DNA from: Hepsetus odoe
Taxonomy: Eukaryota > Chordata > Actinopteri > Characiformes > Hepsetidae
Reading direction: 5' to 3'
NCBI GenBank assembly: GCA_017165825.1
Contig: CM029379.1
Coordinates: forward strand, 18,535,382 to 18,599,381
Length of the DNA stretch: 64,000 nt
Below are positions 11,985 to 24,899 of this stretch, piece by piece; within the stretch, counting starts at the first letter, position 1, and each line of letters opens with the position of its first letter. The position numbers were made by a program, and so were the translations under genes. The notes beneath the pieces were generated by a model. That model worked only from the letters and a program-made list of their open reading frames with translations. It was not told the origin of the DNA and searched no databases.

Positions 11985-13848
11985 ACAACAGACGGCATGA
12001 CAGACAGTACATTCATCCATAGTGTTCGGAACAAAGCAGCCCAGGTAGATTATGGTGTAGCAGTGTGGTGGAGCAGTGTTATTGGTAAAGTGCAGAATGC
12101 AACATGAGATAAATAAATAAATACAAGATGAAAATGGTGGACTGGGTAAATATTGGCGGTTTAAGAGTTCAAGTGTCTGATGGCCAGGGGGAAGAAACTA
12201 TTTCCCATCCTGGAAGTGGAGGCCCGTATGCTGCTGAACCTTTTTCCGGATGGCAGGAGGGAGAAGAGTGTGTGGGATGGGTGGGAGGGATCATCCACAA
12301 TGCTGGTTGCTTTGCGGATGCAGCGAGTGGTGAACATGTCCTGTACAGAGGGCAGAGAGATCCCGATGATCTTCTCAGCTGTTCTCACTACCCGTTGTAG
12401 GGACTTGCGGTCTAAGACGTTGCAGTTCCTGTACCAGGCAGTAATGCAGCCGCTCAGGATGCTCTCGATGGTTCCTCTGTAAAAGATGGTGAGGATGGAA
12501 GGTGGGAGATGGGCTTTCCTCAGTCTGCGCAGGAAGTAGAGGCGCTGCTGGGCTTTCTTTGTGATGGAGTTGGAGTTGAGGGACCACGTGAGGTTGTCAG
12601 TGATGTGAACACCAAGAAACTTGGTGCTCTGGACCATCTCCACAGGTGAGGTGTTAATGACAAGTGGAGTGTGGTCCCGACGTGGTCTCCTGAAGTCAAC
12701 AACCATCTCTTTAGTCTTGTCGACATTCAGAGACAGGTTGTTGGTTCTGCACCAGTCCGTCAGCTCCTGTATCTCCTCTCTGTAAGCTGCCTCGTCTCCA
12801 CCGCTGATCAGACCCACCACGGTTGTATCATCAGCGAATTTGATGATGTGGTTCGAGCTGTGCTTGGCTGCACAGTCGTGGGTCATCAGTGTGAACAGCA
12901 GTGGGCTGAGATCACAGCCCTGGGGGGCTCCTGTGCTCAGCGTGATGGTGTTGGAGGTGCTGCTACTGATCCTGACTGACTGGGGTCTCCCAGTCAGGAA
13001 GTCCAGGATCCAGTTACAGAGGAAGGTGTTCAGGCCAAGCAGCCTCAGCTTCTCACTCAGGTGCTGAGGGATGATGGTGTTGAATGCTGAACTGTAGTCG
13101 ATGAACAGCATTCTGACATAATGTCCTTTCTGTCCAGATGAGAAAGGGCCAGGTGGAGGGTGGTGGAGATTGCATCGTCCGTGGAGCGGTTGGGACGATA
13201 CGCAAACTGCAGGGGGTCTAGTGAGGAGGGGATCTGAGACTTGATGTGCCTCATGACCAGCCTCTCGAAGCACTTCATGATGATGGGTGTGAGTGCCACG
13301 GGACAATAGTCGTTGAGGCAGGAGATAGATGGTTTCTTTGGCACTGGAATGATGCTGGTGGTCTTGAAGCACCTTGGAACAACAGTGGTGCTCAGAGAGG
13401 TGTTGAAGATGTCAGTGAGAACATCTGCCAGCTGTTCTGCACATCCTCTGAGCACATGACCTTGAATATCGTCTGGACCGGCAGCTTTCCGTGGGTTGAC
13501 TCTGAGAAGAGATCTTCTCACCTCGGCTGTGGTCAGACGGAAAATCTGGTCGTTTGGAGCAGGGGTGGTCTTCCTCATTCTCGTGTTGTTCAGTGCATCG
13601 AACCGTGCGTAGAAGTGGTTCAGCGCATCTGGGAGGGAGGGGTCACCGTCACAGGCAGGTGGAGATGTCCTGTAGTTGGTGAGGGCCTGGATGCCCTGCC
13701 ACATGTGCCACGTCTCACCAGTGTTCTTGAAGTGGCCATGGATTCTCTCTGCGTGAGCTCGCTTTGCTGCTCTGATGGCCCGAGACAGGTTTGCCCTCGT
13801 TTTTCTTAGGGCGGCCTCGTCCCCTGACTTGAAGGCCTTGTCCTGAAA
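11985..13848 (-). pseudogene. 5'-truncated CR1/L2-superfamily LINE: reverse transcriptase remnant
   Basis: A non-LTR retrotransposon ORF2 relic, read on the minus strand. The first part (13848 down to about 13123) encodes the linker and RT fingers (FKSGDEAALRKTR, NPRKAAGPDDI, LQFAYRPNRSTDDA). A frameshift near 13123 moves the rest into another frame, which stays open to 12161. That frame has catalytic motif A (FIDYSSAF), the GAPQGCDLSP block (the family usually has V where D is here), the catalytic FADD at about 12838-12827, the thumb, and a C-terminus ending FFPLAIRHLNS, the usual end of this protein family. The apurinic endonuclease domain is missing. The minus-strand 3' UTR continues to about 11985 and includes TTTA repeats. 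Such elements insert by target-primed reverse transcription; 5' truncation and frameshift make this copy dead. The clade call (L2 versus Rex1 within CR1) is from memory. Confidence 0.9.
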
Positions 13849-13985
13849 GGTTATTGAGCTTCTTCCAGAAGAAGGCATGCAAGCTATGACACCACCTCCA
13901 CCTTTCTTCAGATGTTTGGGATCATAAGCATATCCTTGTTTCTCCACGCTTTGGTCTTTCCATCACTTCGTTAAAGACTATTCCT
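13849..13985 (-). pseudogene. Tc1-like transposase fragment abutting the LINE
   Basis: On the minus strand the words 'gaagtgatggaaagacc', 'cgtggagaaacaaggat', 'atgatcccaaacat', 'ggtggaggtggtgtcat' and 'cttcttctggaa' match, in order, a well-known fish Tc1-like transposase segment upstream of its third catalytic residue. It joins the 5' end of the LINE directly at about 13848. This is a different Tc1 family from the one at 1915, 8939, 32640 and 61428. The other half of the element is not found on the far side of the LINE, so either only a fragment was present or the LINE insertion came with a deletion. Confidence 0.72.
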
Positions 13986-15766
13986 TTAGTCCTCATAAAT
14001 AGCTCTCTGTTCTTTGTGTTGGTTTTTCCTTTTTAAAAACAAATGCAGTCTAAATCTAAAGCTGAGAATAGAAAAGCTATTTATTGTTTAAATGAAAAAA
14101 TCAATCTAACAGGACAGACCTGTTACAACCAACTCCTATCAGCCTCTCATGTTCCAAAATTTGTCTGACTTGTAAAACTGGGTGGCTCACTTGAAAAGCA
14201 GGCTTGTAATCATTTTTCATCTTGATTTTCACGTTTAAAATGTTTTGAAATTCCCAGAACTCCTTTGGCCATCATTACATCTCTGAATAATGAAGTTAAA
14301 TGTTTTAAACCTGTTAAACTGTGCTCCCCTCCCTATTGACACAGCAGTAATGTAAAGCAATGGAATCTTTAAAAATGATTTTCTCAGTTTTGGCTTTTCA
14401 GACATTATTGACTCGCTTTCTAATTGCAATGTTTCTACAAGCACTGTTTGTAAAGGAGCAGCATGTGCAAAAAAGTCGCCGTGTGATGGAGGCTACCTCA
14501 CATGCAGAATCCATGTGTAAACAGTGAAGCAAGTTTCAAGAGCTGATAAAAAGGTCTCCTGGCTTATAAGTGCATGTACTGTATTAATGAAGCACTTATT
14601 TATCTGTTACATCGCATATATTCTTTGAAAGCCAAGCTCTAAAGCAGATACAATTCAAGTCCAAGAAGAATGTTTGCATTTACATGTTCCTCTGTATTTT
14701 GTAGTGCTGCAGATTTTCTTTTGTCAGACAGCCAGCAAACTGTATATGTCTTTTGTCACGTAGAATTAACCATCTAAGAATAATGATGAAATAAAGCATT
14801 TGGATATTGAGCTAGGAAACAAAAAAAAAAAAACTGTTACCATTTGTATTCAGTTGTAAAAGCAGATATGACATGGCTTGATATGGCTTTTAGATTTAAT
14901 ACGATTTAGTTTAATAGCCTATGGCAGCTATAAAGACAGCCAGCACTGCACTATCGTGTGTCATGGGAGTTGGGCTGGTGAAGGATGACAGAAAAAAGAA
15001 TGAATATTGCAGTCCCCATTCTGCAGCCTGCGTCAAGAGGGGCTTCTTGAGCCAATCTAGGGCAGATTCCCCATGCTCATTTCCCAGCCTTAAGCTAATA
15101 ACAAACCATAAAAACCTGGTCTCGGGTGAATCTAAAAAGGCAGCCCCAGTGAACTTCAATTAACCCTTTTTTCAGGACATGAAGTGAACAGGATCACACA
15201 GTGCTTGGAACAGACCCTTTTTATTGGCTTGTCTTGGGGCTTATATAGGTTAGTTGTATCTGCGCATCGAGCTTGAACTTTGTGCATGCTGGGTTTTGTG
15301 TTGCTTACCCACAGCAACCCCATGCACAGGTTAGCATAGCTGTAGGTGAGACAGTAGTCAATAGTAAAATGAATTAATTAATAAACCTGGCAGACCATTA
15401 AAAGTTCCAGAAAAAGTAGTTAATTGCACTTTCCACTTTCAGAACCCCAGAGTTCACCTGGTCACCCCTATAGCACTGAAGTTCCATGCTACTGAGCTGA
15501 ATTAAAAGGCCTCCACTGTAAAATATCCTAGTTTCTATATTCTGGAACATCATTTATTTAAATCTTTTCATTACTAACCTTGCACCTTTTAAATTCTTTT
15601 ATATGGCAAGCGCGCTAGGTTGTGCTCTGTGGGTAAATATTGTGGCCACATAATTGGTATTTTGCATCCCATACCTACATCCATCCTAAGCAGCTCTATT
15701 CACGCCTGTTGGACGAGACATGTGAAGACTTTTGGCCTCAGTGTGGTGGTACCGCTGTGCAAATTA
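13986..15766. other. Non-coding DNA, nothing recognised
   Basis: The frames at 14911-15163 on both strands (about 80 codons) overlap each other and resemble no protein. An A-run lies near 14820. No repeat family is recognised. Confidence 0.55.
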
Positions 15767-16000
15767 AAGTGAAAGTGACAACTTGTCATTGTGAACAGCA
15801 CTACACAGCACTACACACAGTGAACAAAATATAGCCTCTGTATTTAACCCATATACACACATGCAGCAGGGGGCAGCTATTTAAAGCGCCCGGAGAGCAG
15901 TGATGGGGACTGTACCTTCCTCAGAGCAACCTACTGGTCTGTGATTCGAAACCTTTCGATCCTGGAGCCTAGTCCTTAACCACTAGGCCACCGCTGCCCC
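15767..16000 (-). mobile_element. tRNA-derived SINE (family A), near full length
   Basis: On the minus strand it starts with a tRNA-like head 'ggggcagcggtggcctagtg' (A box), followed by a B-box-like 'ggtttcgaatc'. Next comes a common body ('gtccccatcactgctc', 'ctgcatgtgtg') and a 3' end 'gttgtcactttcactt'. RNA polymerase III would start at the high-coordinate side. The body matches copies at 27741, 34348, 36115, 43094 and 53535, all on the same strand. Head and body are moderately diverged. Target-site duplication is not clear because the tail's 'agtga' repeats obscure it. Confidence 0.88.
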
Positions 16001-16379
16001 AGTGATAGAGGTGTTTAAGATGGTAAAAAAAAAAAACACATGTTGTACTGGGATACTGAAGGAACAGCACTGTTTTTCTCAAGTGGGTCTTGATGTACCC
16101 GATGACGTCTGCCTTCACAGACTAAAGGTTAGTCAGAAGGCTCCGAGTCCTGGGGCAGGCTGGATGTTCATAACCTTGTCAGTTTCATGGAGCTATAAAT
16201 CTGTGTGAGGTCGACCAAGTGCTGCATGTTGAAATAGGAATAGGCCCCGGGGTTAATTGAAAGACTCTATACTTCACATTTCCCTCTCTGTAAATTGCAT
16301 ATACAGTAGAGGTTCCAGACCCCCACCCCCCACCCCCACCCAAAAAAAAAAAACATGAGAGAGAGAGATAGGTGGTAAA

Positions 16380-16680
16380 ACCATCAAGCCATTTAATAGC
16401 ACCCTGCTTTTTTAATGTGAAAAGCTTTTACCACGACACCTTTTTCAATGATCTCACTGTGACTTGCAGGGTCTTTACGGATGGCTCCTCTGGGCTTGAA
16501 ATTAACACACTTAAGCAATTCCACGGCATCACTTGCTAGCTGGCAACCCGGGGCTGCTTAGGACCTGAGACAGAGCAAGGGCACTGAGCAAGTTATTTTT
16601 ATAGCAGGCACAACCTCAACCTTGTCCTTGTCTGGTGGGCAAAGGGCTTTTTATTGGTAATTGACATCATTGTCATTAGG
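16380..16680. promoter_or_regulatory. Candidate conserved non-coding element (unverified)
   Basis: A repeat-free block with interspersed ATTA/TAAT words ('ggtaattgacatcattgtca' near 16655), E-box-like CANNTG words and no open frame. It has the texture of a developmental enhancer. This cannot be tested without alignment. Confidence 0.22.
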
Positions 16681-17469
16681 GTAATATTACATTTTGAAAT
16701 GTTTGAAGTAACGGTGTAACTATTTCAGTGCAGTGTGATTTTAATCTGTAAAACAAAGTAACAAAATTTCAAATTATATCTCATAACAACCCCCTCACAT
16801 TTTCCAAGAGTTAAGAATACATTTACCGTCTTTTTTGGAAACCATCATTACTGGTTCAAATTAAGCACATCAAGAGTAAAGTGGGCAGGGAAAGGGTGGA
16901 ACTCATGAGCTTTCTTCTCCTGAAACAAACATGTTGGGGGTTAGTTTAGGGATTAGTGAAAAGGCGGATCTATCACAGGTGTTAAATAAATGTAAAAAAA
17001 AAAAGTATTTTCTGCCTTTCTGTGATTTGGCAGGTAGGGACTGGGAAATGATTGTGTGGAAGTGAATTTTGCAACTTTCGTACCGGATACATACACAGTA
17101 CTGCACTGAGAGTACTGGTATAATGATTCTTTTATTCCAATAAGTGGAGATTATTCTGTTTTTCATGACTTGTTTTTCAAGGAAAAGAATTCAGGAACAA
17201 ATGATTTTTGCTATCATTAAAAATGTGCCATTTCAAGGCACCACTTGTTCGTTTTGTGTAGCGACCTCTAGCACGTAGTATTATTGGTATTTTATAGGGA
17301 TTCAGTATGTTCTCGTGTGAATTGAGAGCAAAACCATCATGTTCAGTGGAGCAAGGTGAAAGTGCAGAAGGATTGGCCTATTAGAAGACATGATTGTGAA
17401 GAACTGGCAAAAGGGACAGCATCTGATCCATGGTTTCTATTATAGTCTGTATTTAGAGCCCTAGATGCC

Positions 17470-17960
17470 CTCATGTCAGTCTCTCTCACCCCTGAAGACT
17501 TTAGTCCCCGTCTGCCGCCATGCACCACATTTATCATTCATTGTAGATATGCGTGCTGGGGACACCTCTGTCTTTTCTTGACAATGTCATCCATCCCAAA
17601 AGCTTTCCAATCTTGCGTGTCCTTCAAGAGGACAGTAATGTGCGATCTGTCCACCAATACTTCGCCTCTAGAAATTCTCCAAAGACGAGCTGGATATGAC
17701 AGAACCATAAGTCTGATTCATTAGGACATTCTCACTTCCCTACACCCCGAGGAGGGCCATCCAGCAGGACTTTCATTCATTACTGAAGAAACATTGGTGG
17801 CTATTAAATTAGTCAAACGAATGCTGATAATTGCCTTAAATTTGACTGATACATGGGCATCTTAATTGTTCATGGCTCTTTGGGTAATTATCCCAACACC
17901 TTGGGTATTAATTATGTTGATCATTTTAGATTATTTTAGCTCATTTGTCAACATCGTCCC
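17470..17960. promoter_or_regulatory. Candidate conserved non-coding element (unverified)
   Basis: A dense cluster of homeodomain-type core words: 'ctattaaattagtc', 'tgataattgcc', 'tcttaattgttcatgg', 'gggtaattatcc', 'ggtattaattatg' within about 150 bp (17795-17915). It is flanked by mixed-composition unique sequence. The 83-codon frame at 17473-17724 shows no protein similarity. The cluster is visible; its regulatory role is inference. Confidence 0.3.
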
Positions 17961-20900
17961 ACATTGCCAAGGATTATTCTATATTCTCATTCACTCCGTA
18001 GCAGTGATTCAGCATATTTATTAAAATGTCTTTTGCAATATTTTAACAAAATAATGTTTTATTTTTCTCTGTACATCCTGCACAGAGAGCACTTTTCTTC
18101 GGTGTAACTATCAAGAGGTTTGACAGGGTTTATAGAATGTTAGCAAACATCCCTAATGATTTTGTATTGAGTTTAAAATGTTGCCAAGATGGATAATGTC
18201 GCTGTAGCTAAATGAAATTAGGTTGGAAACAATGATCAATTCGCTGCCATGTTGATGACTATTTCGCGGCATAAAAACTATCCCCCGTGTATTCAAACAG
18301 TGTTTACAAACACATTCAAAATAAATATTAAAAATGAATGATTGCATCTTAGAGATCCCAAGTGGTACCAGATACTAAGCCTTGTCAGTTTGATCTCTGG
18401 TGATGCCTCAGCCAACCGTGGCTGTCAAGGAGAGCATGAACCGCTCTGTTCTCTCTGGTTATGTAGAATGCTGTTCTTCACCCATCAACCGTCAGAGCTT
18501 GCAGACATCTCTTAAGTGATGGAACAGAATTGGCAGTTAGTGATCTCCTCAGAGCATGCTGAGCTGTACATTGACGTGAGGTGCAGTTTGAAAAGACTCC
18601 CAGCTTCATCGTGTCATCTGATGAAGAGAAACCTGGCTAGTAGGATGAACCAGACAAACTATTCCATATTTTGAGGAAAAACTTTGTTGCTTGATGCAAT
18701 TTCACATCACATTACCAAATTTAGTTGTAAAAATTACAACTTTCAGCAGATCATGGCAGCTTACTATAAGATTCTGACATTTTTTGATGTACATGAATTC
18801 TTCTAGTATTTCTGTAGTTTTTATAGAACTTCTTTGCTTCACTGCATATTTTCTTGGGTCTGATTTCAAATAGATCCTTCAACCAAGTTGAGTTGGTTTA
18901 CATCAAAGTCCTCTTGGAGCTTCCCCAGCTATCAGTGCCCTCGGCAGTTAACTCCTTTGCTACCATATTGACCATTTAGAGGGAAAGGGCAATTTATGAA
19001 TTAAGGCTCATCCATAATAAATGATACTTCCAGCAGTTGTGAAAGCACAGGTGGAAAGGGAGTGGCTCAGCAGTTTTTCTTTTTTTCCAGTCTTTAGCAT
19101 TCACTTTCTTCTAGCAAACACGCTTTCACAGGGCAGCCGTGATGGATGGATGCCTCCCTTTTGGCGAGGAGCAAGCTGACCCAGCATGATTGATTCAGCC
19201 AATGTCACTGACAACTAAAGCACTCCACACTTAGCCGGTGTGCTACAAGTGTGTTCTGAAGGCTGAAGTGGCTACAAAACCCATGCCTGAAAGGGCTATA
19301 TGTGTTTGCGTGAAACACTCATGAAATATTTTATGTTCTTAAAAGTGTTTTGCTATTATAAAGAGCAGGTTTTGCCTGAATAATAGCTTGACATTTGTCC
19401 AAACTATTATTTGCAACTTAAAGCTCTTTTCTCCTAAGGGGGTCTAAATACCTGGAAAGCTTGAGTGCTGGTAAGTGCTGACTTTAGAGCAAAGGAATAA
19501 AATTAGTTTGACATTAATACCAAAACATTTATAATGTCATTTATGTTATCACAAATACACACAAGTGATATTATTTTAATTCAGTATGTATTGCAGTCAT
19601 GTTTCTGTACAGCATAGAACAGCAAATGTTTCTTTGTTTATTTTGATCATCAGGGTATTTATGCAATCCAGTGGTCATATCGGTCAAAATATGCATGCCA
19701 TATTGCTGATTCACCAGTGCACTTTAATATATTGCAAGGCAGCAGCTGCAATTTGAAGCAATGCAGCTGCAAGAGCAGTTGTGGTATTTGTCTAAATTGT
19801 ATTGCGAATTAATAACAGATTCATTAAAACTGAGTTACAATGAGGGAGTGGTTATGAAAAAGGGAAAAAAACTTCCCCTGCCCTCATCGGCGGCCTTCAT
19901 TTGAAGCTCTTATGGTACCCATGTTCAATGTTTAATTCATTTTTAATATTACAGTCTCTAAACATTTTTTTTTAAGTAAACAAGCGATTACTGGACTAAC
20001 GCTGGGCTAGGTGTAGACCTCTATTCAGAATTCTATGACATCTAAAAGAATGAGTACAAAAAAAAGTTCCTGCAGCATGTGAACAATATGGTTTAAGGAG
20101 TGAGTGGAAAATTTTGCAAGTTTATTCTAAGTTTCTCTGCATCAAACTGTGATAGGTTTTTCCTGCGATATTTACACTTCTTGTTGCACGCTCAGTTTCA
20201 CAATCTCGATTAGTTCCACGAGGCAGTAACTCACCAGGCCAGCAGTGGGGGGGACATTCAGTGCGATGATTACAGCCCTTTCTTGACACAACATCCCTGC
20301 AGTATAGCTATTTAACCATGCGCGACCACAGGCCGAGAACACTCTCTCCGCTGCAACTCTCGCAGCAGTTCCTGAGATCTGTCATTAAAATGGCCTTTAA
20401 TATTGCATTTATGTCTTCTTGCTTAATTACTCCCTTCTCCCCAGCCTTGTCGTTCACCATGAAACTTCAAAGCACACCCACCTTCAAGGCCTGTGATTAT
20501 TCAAGCCCCTGACGTAGATGGTAAAGAGGCTGATTAAGAAAAATTAACATCTCATGCTTTTCCATAAGCTTCAGCTCCAAAGCAAAGAGCCAAATACAAA
20601 CCCTGATGCAGCAGCAACAAAGATAATGGGCAATAACAGAATGTTCTGGACAGGCAGGAGAGAAAACACACCGCATGCCTATTGGGGAAAATCAGAGAAC
20701 ATGACAGCAGTGTCCACGGTTTGTTGGTGGTGTTGCAATTGGTGAGACAGGCTCTCTTTCCATTTAAAATGTATGCCAGGACCTTGGCTGTTTTTTTTTT
20801 TTTTTCTTTTTTCGTCTGCTGTGTATGCCAAGTGATGAATAGAATTTATTTTGTGGAGGCAGCCATTTCCGGGGAGGACAATCTGAGAGTAAACACAAAC

Positions 20901-21474
20901 TTTTGGGCTAAAGGAGAAAGGGCAGCCGACTCCTAACTTTCTGCATAAATAATGCACCAGCACATCATGTTTTTTTTTTTTGTTGTTTTGTTTTGTTTTT
21001 TTTGTTTTTTTTAGTAGCTGAATCGGCTGCAATGCCTGGTAAAAGGCTAACAGCTGACCTAATTGACCTGGGCACAATTATTCTTTATTCTTTAAACACG
21101 TTTAACTCTCTCTACTCGCTTAGTATATTTATTTATGTGGTTTCCTGAGCTCTACTCTAGAACTTAAGAACTGTTGACTCAACATTACCTAGACAGGGTT
21201 AAGTTTTGTGAGGCACTATAACCACATACCCCCATCACTGCTTATGTACAAATGCACAATGAATGTAGCTCAACAGCAAGCCACCGTTATATTTTCAAGT
21301 AGGGATTCTCAGTAGTTGAGAACTCCTAGGGGTTTGTGGTGTTGCAAGGTAACTCTAATAGAAATGTCTGTAGCTAAGCTGCCATGCAAAGCTCCTTCAA
21401 ATGTATTTTGACAGATGAGAGAAATTACAATGGAAAAGCAATTGACATAATTTTGGATAGAGTGCATGGAGATC

Positions 21475-21912
21475 CTCTCAGACCAACAATCACCGCTCGC
21501 CTTGCACCCCACCATTGAAGAAAAGAGGAAGACACGCATCGAGACTCTTCTCAGTCCTGGCCCTTCAGTGGTGGACTGAACTCCCCCTGATGGTCAGAGC
21601 TGCTGAGTCTCTTGCTGTCTTTAAGCGTTGATTAAAGACTCACCCGTTCAAGGAATTTCTCAGGGAATAATCTTCCCAAACCATCCTACTCTTTTTACCT
21701 CTGCTCTTTCTTTTCCCTTCCTCTAGAAACCTCTGCTCTTTCCTTCCTCTTATATTTATTAAAAAAAAAAACTGGTCACAGGGTTACTAAGTTTGTTGCA
21801 ACGGTTGTAATAGTTAATCAGCAGTAGCTGATCTGAGCTGGTTACTAATATGATGATATAATGTGGAAACAAAGCACTGTTGTAAGTCACTCTGCATAAG
21901 AGCGACTTACTA
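21475..21912 (+). pseudogene. L2-type LINE 3' end (last codons of RT protein plus 3' UTR)
   Basis: Translation around 21545-21665 gives SVVD-(E/L)-PLMVRAAESLAVFKR-LKTHPFKEFL with one in-frame stop and a frame break. This is the C-terminal signature of fish L2 LINE ORF2 proteins. The 3' UTR follows and ends in the L2-type hairpin: stem 'gtaagtcactct' (21882-21893), loop 'gcata', stem 'agagcgacttac' (21899-21910). The related eel element UnaL2 uses this kind of 3' stem-loop for recognition by its reverse transcriptase. Everything upstream is missing, so this is a 5'-truncated insertion. The left boundary is approximate. Confidence 0.82.
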
Positions 21913-24899
21913 ACCTAACTTTGACAATATCCCTCAGTACATAGTCTTGCATTCTATACAAAATCATACATTTTTGACAGACAGTCATTAAAATGTGCTG
22001 CATGGCAGTAAATACTCTGAGGCTTTATTTTAACATTATAGTTTTATATTTCATAGACAGCTTGAACTGTTCAGAAAGTGGCCTCTTCCATGTGTGCAGC
22101 AGGGTGTTCGCCACAGCATTTCAATTATTTAGAGTTTGAGATATACTTTGTTGAATATTTTTACATGACATTCTTTGTGGGGGTTACAGTTTATTAGAAC
22201 AGAATATAAATTGTTTTGTATCCTGAGTGCTTTATTTTTTGAAATGAAAGAAAATGATGAATTTCTAATGAAGCGTAAGCGTAGTAAGCATGGCATCCAA
22301 GTAAGTGCTTGAGAAGCAGGGAAGGCTACCAAGAAAGTGCACAAGCATTGCTGGTCAGCAAAAGAGTGGTCGCCTTCCCAGTTTCAGTAATCCACATTGA
22401 GAAATTTTAATAATCATTGCTTGCACTGTGCATAATTCAATACTCAGCATACTCAGGTTAGTTTCAGATGGGTAGTTTTTACTGAGATAGCTAAGACTTA
22501 CATTATATTGCTATTCCATCTGTCTGAAGGATTTCCTACTCAAAGTGCAGGAGACCAGGGCTTTAATTAGACATATATATTTAGCCTGATGGATTTATCC
22601 TGGATAGCTTACTTTTCTGAGAGCTTGAGATAGGATTTCATGTTGTTTGAAAATGGCTTGTAGATGAAGATAATGTGTCTTAGTAAAATGGGATAATGGA
22701 CGTGAATGAATGATGGAAACTGTGCCGAGCGTACAGTAATACACCCCATACAGAAGGGTAAAGTTGTCAAAACCTGAGTGAAAGGAAAAAAACATCACAC
22801 AAGGCTCAGATGTTCAATTTGGCTCTGCAAGTCCTCTTCTTTTTTTATATATATTTATTTATTTATTTTTTTATAAAAAAGTAATATTGTTAGCAACCTT
22901 TCCAGTAAGATTGGGATCACCTGGATTATTTCAAATGTGTGAAAGAGGTCATCCACATTGCAGTCTCAGTTGCAAGCAATTGTAACAGAAGCATGCCTGA
23001 AAAGCCCCAACAATTATGTATGATTTTGAGTGGGAGGTCTGAAAAAAATCGAATAAATCAGAGATTCATTGTAAAAGTAATGGTGGAGAACCTTTACTTC
23101 AAAGATATAGGCCTTCTGAACATGGTTTGTGGGCATTGCAGGAAACAACTTTGCTCTACCCATTGGGGAATGATAGCTTTAATATGTGAAGTAATTTGTG
23201 ATTAATCACATCTGTGTTATTTGTCCAAATCGGACCCTTCGGTAACATTTCGTTCCAATTGCATTCTGATGTATCTTTATAATTGGATAATAAGCTCAAT
23301 TAAAATGTGTTGATTACTTTCGATAATTCAGTATTGATACAATAGTGATTTCATTTATTTCAGTGTGCTCACTCTACTTTTTCCAACTCTTGAAGATGCC
23401 AGTGTTTGGGGGAGTGTCAGTAAGACATTGATTTGTGCTTTTACGGAGCAAATTTCAAACATCCCACTTTTTAAAGATTGTTAACACAGGTTTTAAATTT
23501 GACCATTTGATTTAGTCCACGATAGCTTTTTTGTTCAAATGCAGCCTTAAAATGACATTTAAAATGGTTCTTCACACTCCGTTAGTTGACAAAGTAGTTT
23601 CTTTAAAAGTCACCTGTTATGGAGTCAAAGGTGTTCTATGCTATGATCACTCCAGAGAACCCCTTTTGGGCATTTTGATTTATTTATTTATTTATTTTTC
23701 ACTTAAACTGCCTGGTTCTTGCAAGAGCATTGAATCAGATCTTTTCAGAGGGACTGGAACTACACATACTTTATCCTTCACTTCCCAAAATGCTTTGGAA
23801 ACCACAACAAAGAGTTAACAGCTTGGCAGAAGAGAGCCACAGAGAGCGTGTTTTCTCTAGACTTGTTCTCTAGACTCTAGACTGTTATCTTTAAACAGCT
23901 GGCAGAAGGGCTGCGTTACATTAATGAAAGCCCTCCTCCACTCCAGAAATTCATCTTCCTGACAGCTTTGTCCCAGTTGAGCACTTATGTATCAAAGGTT
24001 CGATGTCATTTTTAGAAGTTTATTTGGGCTGTCTCAGCCCCGCGGCTCAGCTCTCCTGTCCGCACTGCCTGTGGTCGGCAAGCCACAGGGAGTTTGATGG
24101 GTGAGGGAAGAGTTCCTTTGACCTACTCTTGCAGAAGGTGTCCCAGATGAGGATTTGGTGTGAATGTGGTTCACTGCATCTTTAGGATTACCTTTTATTT
24201 TGTGGTCAACAGTGAAGACTTAAAAATTCTTGTGTTGAGGTTGGATTTTACATGCACTGGAGGCATTTCTGTACTACTGGTTGTACTGGGGAACACATTG
24301 AATAAAGTGGGAACTCACAGGCTGACCTTTTTGCTTTTCAGGAGCTTAAAATCATGGGCTAGATTAATAAAAAAAAACACATGTGTTTTGTGTGTGTGAC
24401 TGAAATTAAACATTACTCTAATTCCTAAAAGTAGGGTACAAATCCATCCCTTACAGTGAAAGCGAGATAAAAAGCTGATTATTCAAGATTTACATAAATT
24501 TAGTTGATTTTCTATTTGTTTATATTTTTATATTTACAACCTGCGGTCAAACGCTCATTGATCAGTTATTTGTATATTTATTTCCATGAATAATTGACTC
24601 TCAAAATGATTTTCAGCAAACAGGACATTTACTGTATTTAACCATGTAAATGCCCAAATACATAAAAGGACACTTTGCTGCCTGATCTGAAATGTCACTG
24701 TACATGTAATCAGAAACTACAATGTAAAAAAATAAGACAATAAGGGCAATTGCAGACCTGCTCAAAGTGACACATGCTGCTTTATTGTTCTTGATAATGA
24801 TATGCTTATAGCGGCTCATTGACAATGGCGAAAAACTTATTCCCTTTTGATTAGAAAACAAGCCAAAGTTGACGACTAGAGTGATGGATTTTCTTGTCA

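Larger units (their letters stand above)
16001..21474. other. Long non-coding stretch, possible regulatory DNA
   Basis: No exon or recognised transposon. It contains C-rich and A-rich low-complexity sequence at 16318-16355, (GA)n near 16357, and T-runs around 20790-20810 and 20971-21011. Candidate conserved elements are at 16380-16680 and 17470-17960. The 132-codon minus frame at 20679-21077 is lysine-rich because it reads through T-runs. Confidence 0.55.

Noticed and set aside
12180..13809. Plus-strand frames of 75-187 codons opposite the LINE
   Set aside because: They are antisense shadows of the reverse transcriptase reading.
15900..16000. tRNA-like A and B boxes, considered as real tRNA genes (also at 34.6, 36.3, 27.9 and 46.3 kb)
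   Set aside because: No full cloverleaf with acceptor stem and terminator; each is fused to a SINE body repeated elsewhere in the window.
20679..21077. 132-codon minus-strand frame
   Set aside because: Long lysine and asparagine runs come from T-rich low complexity; no domain and no splice context.
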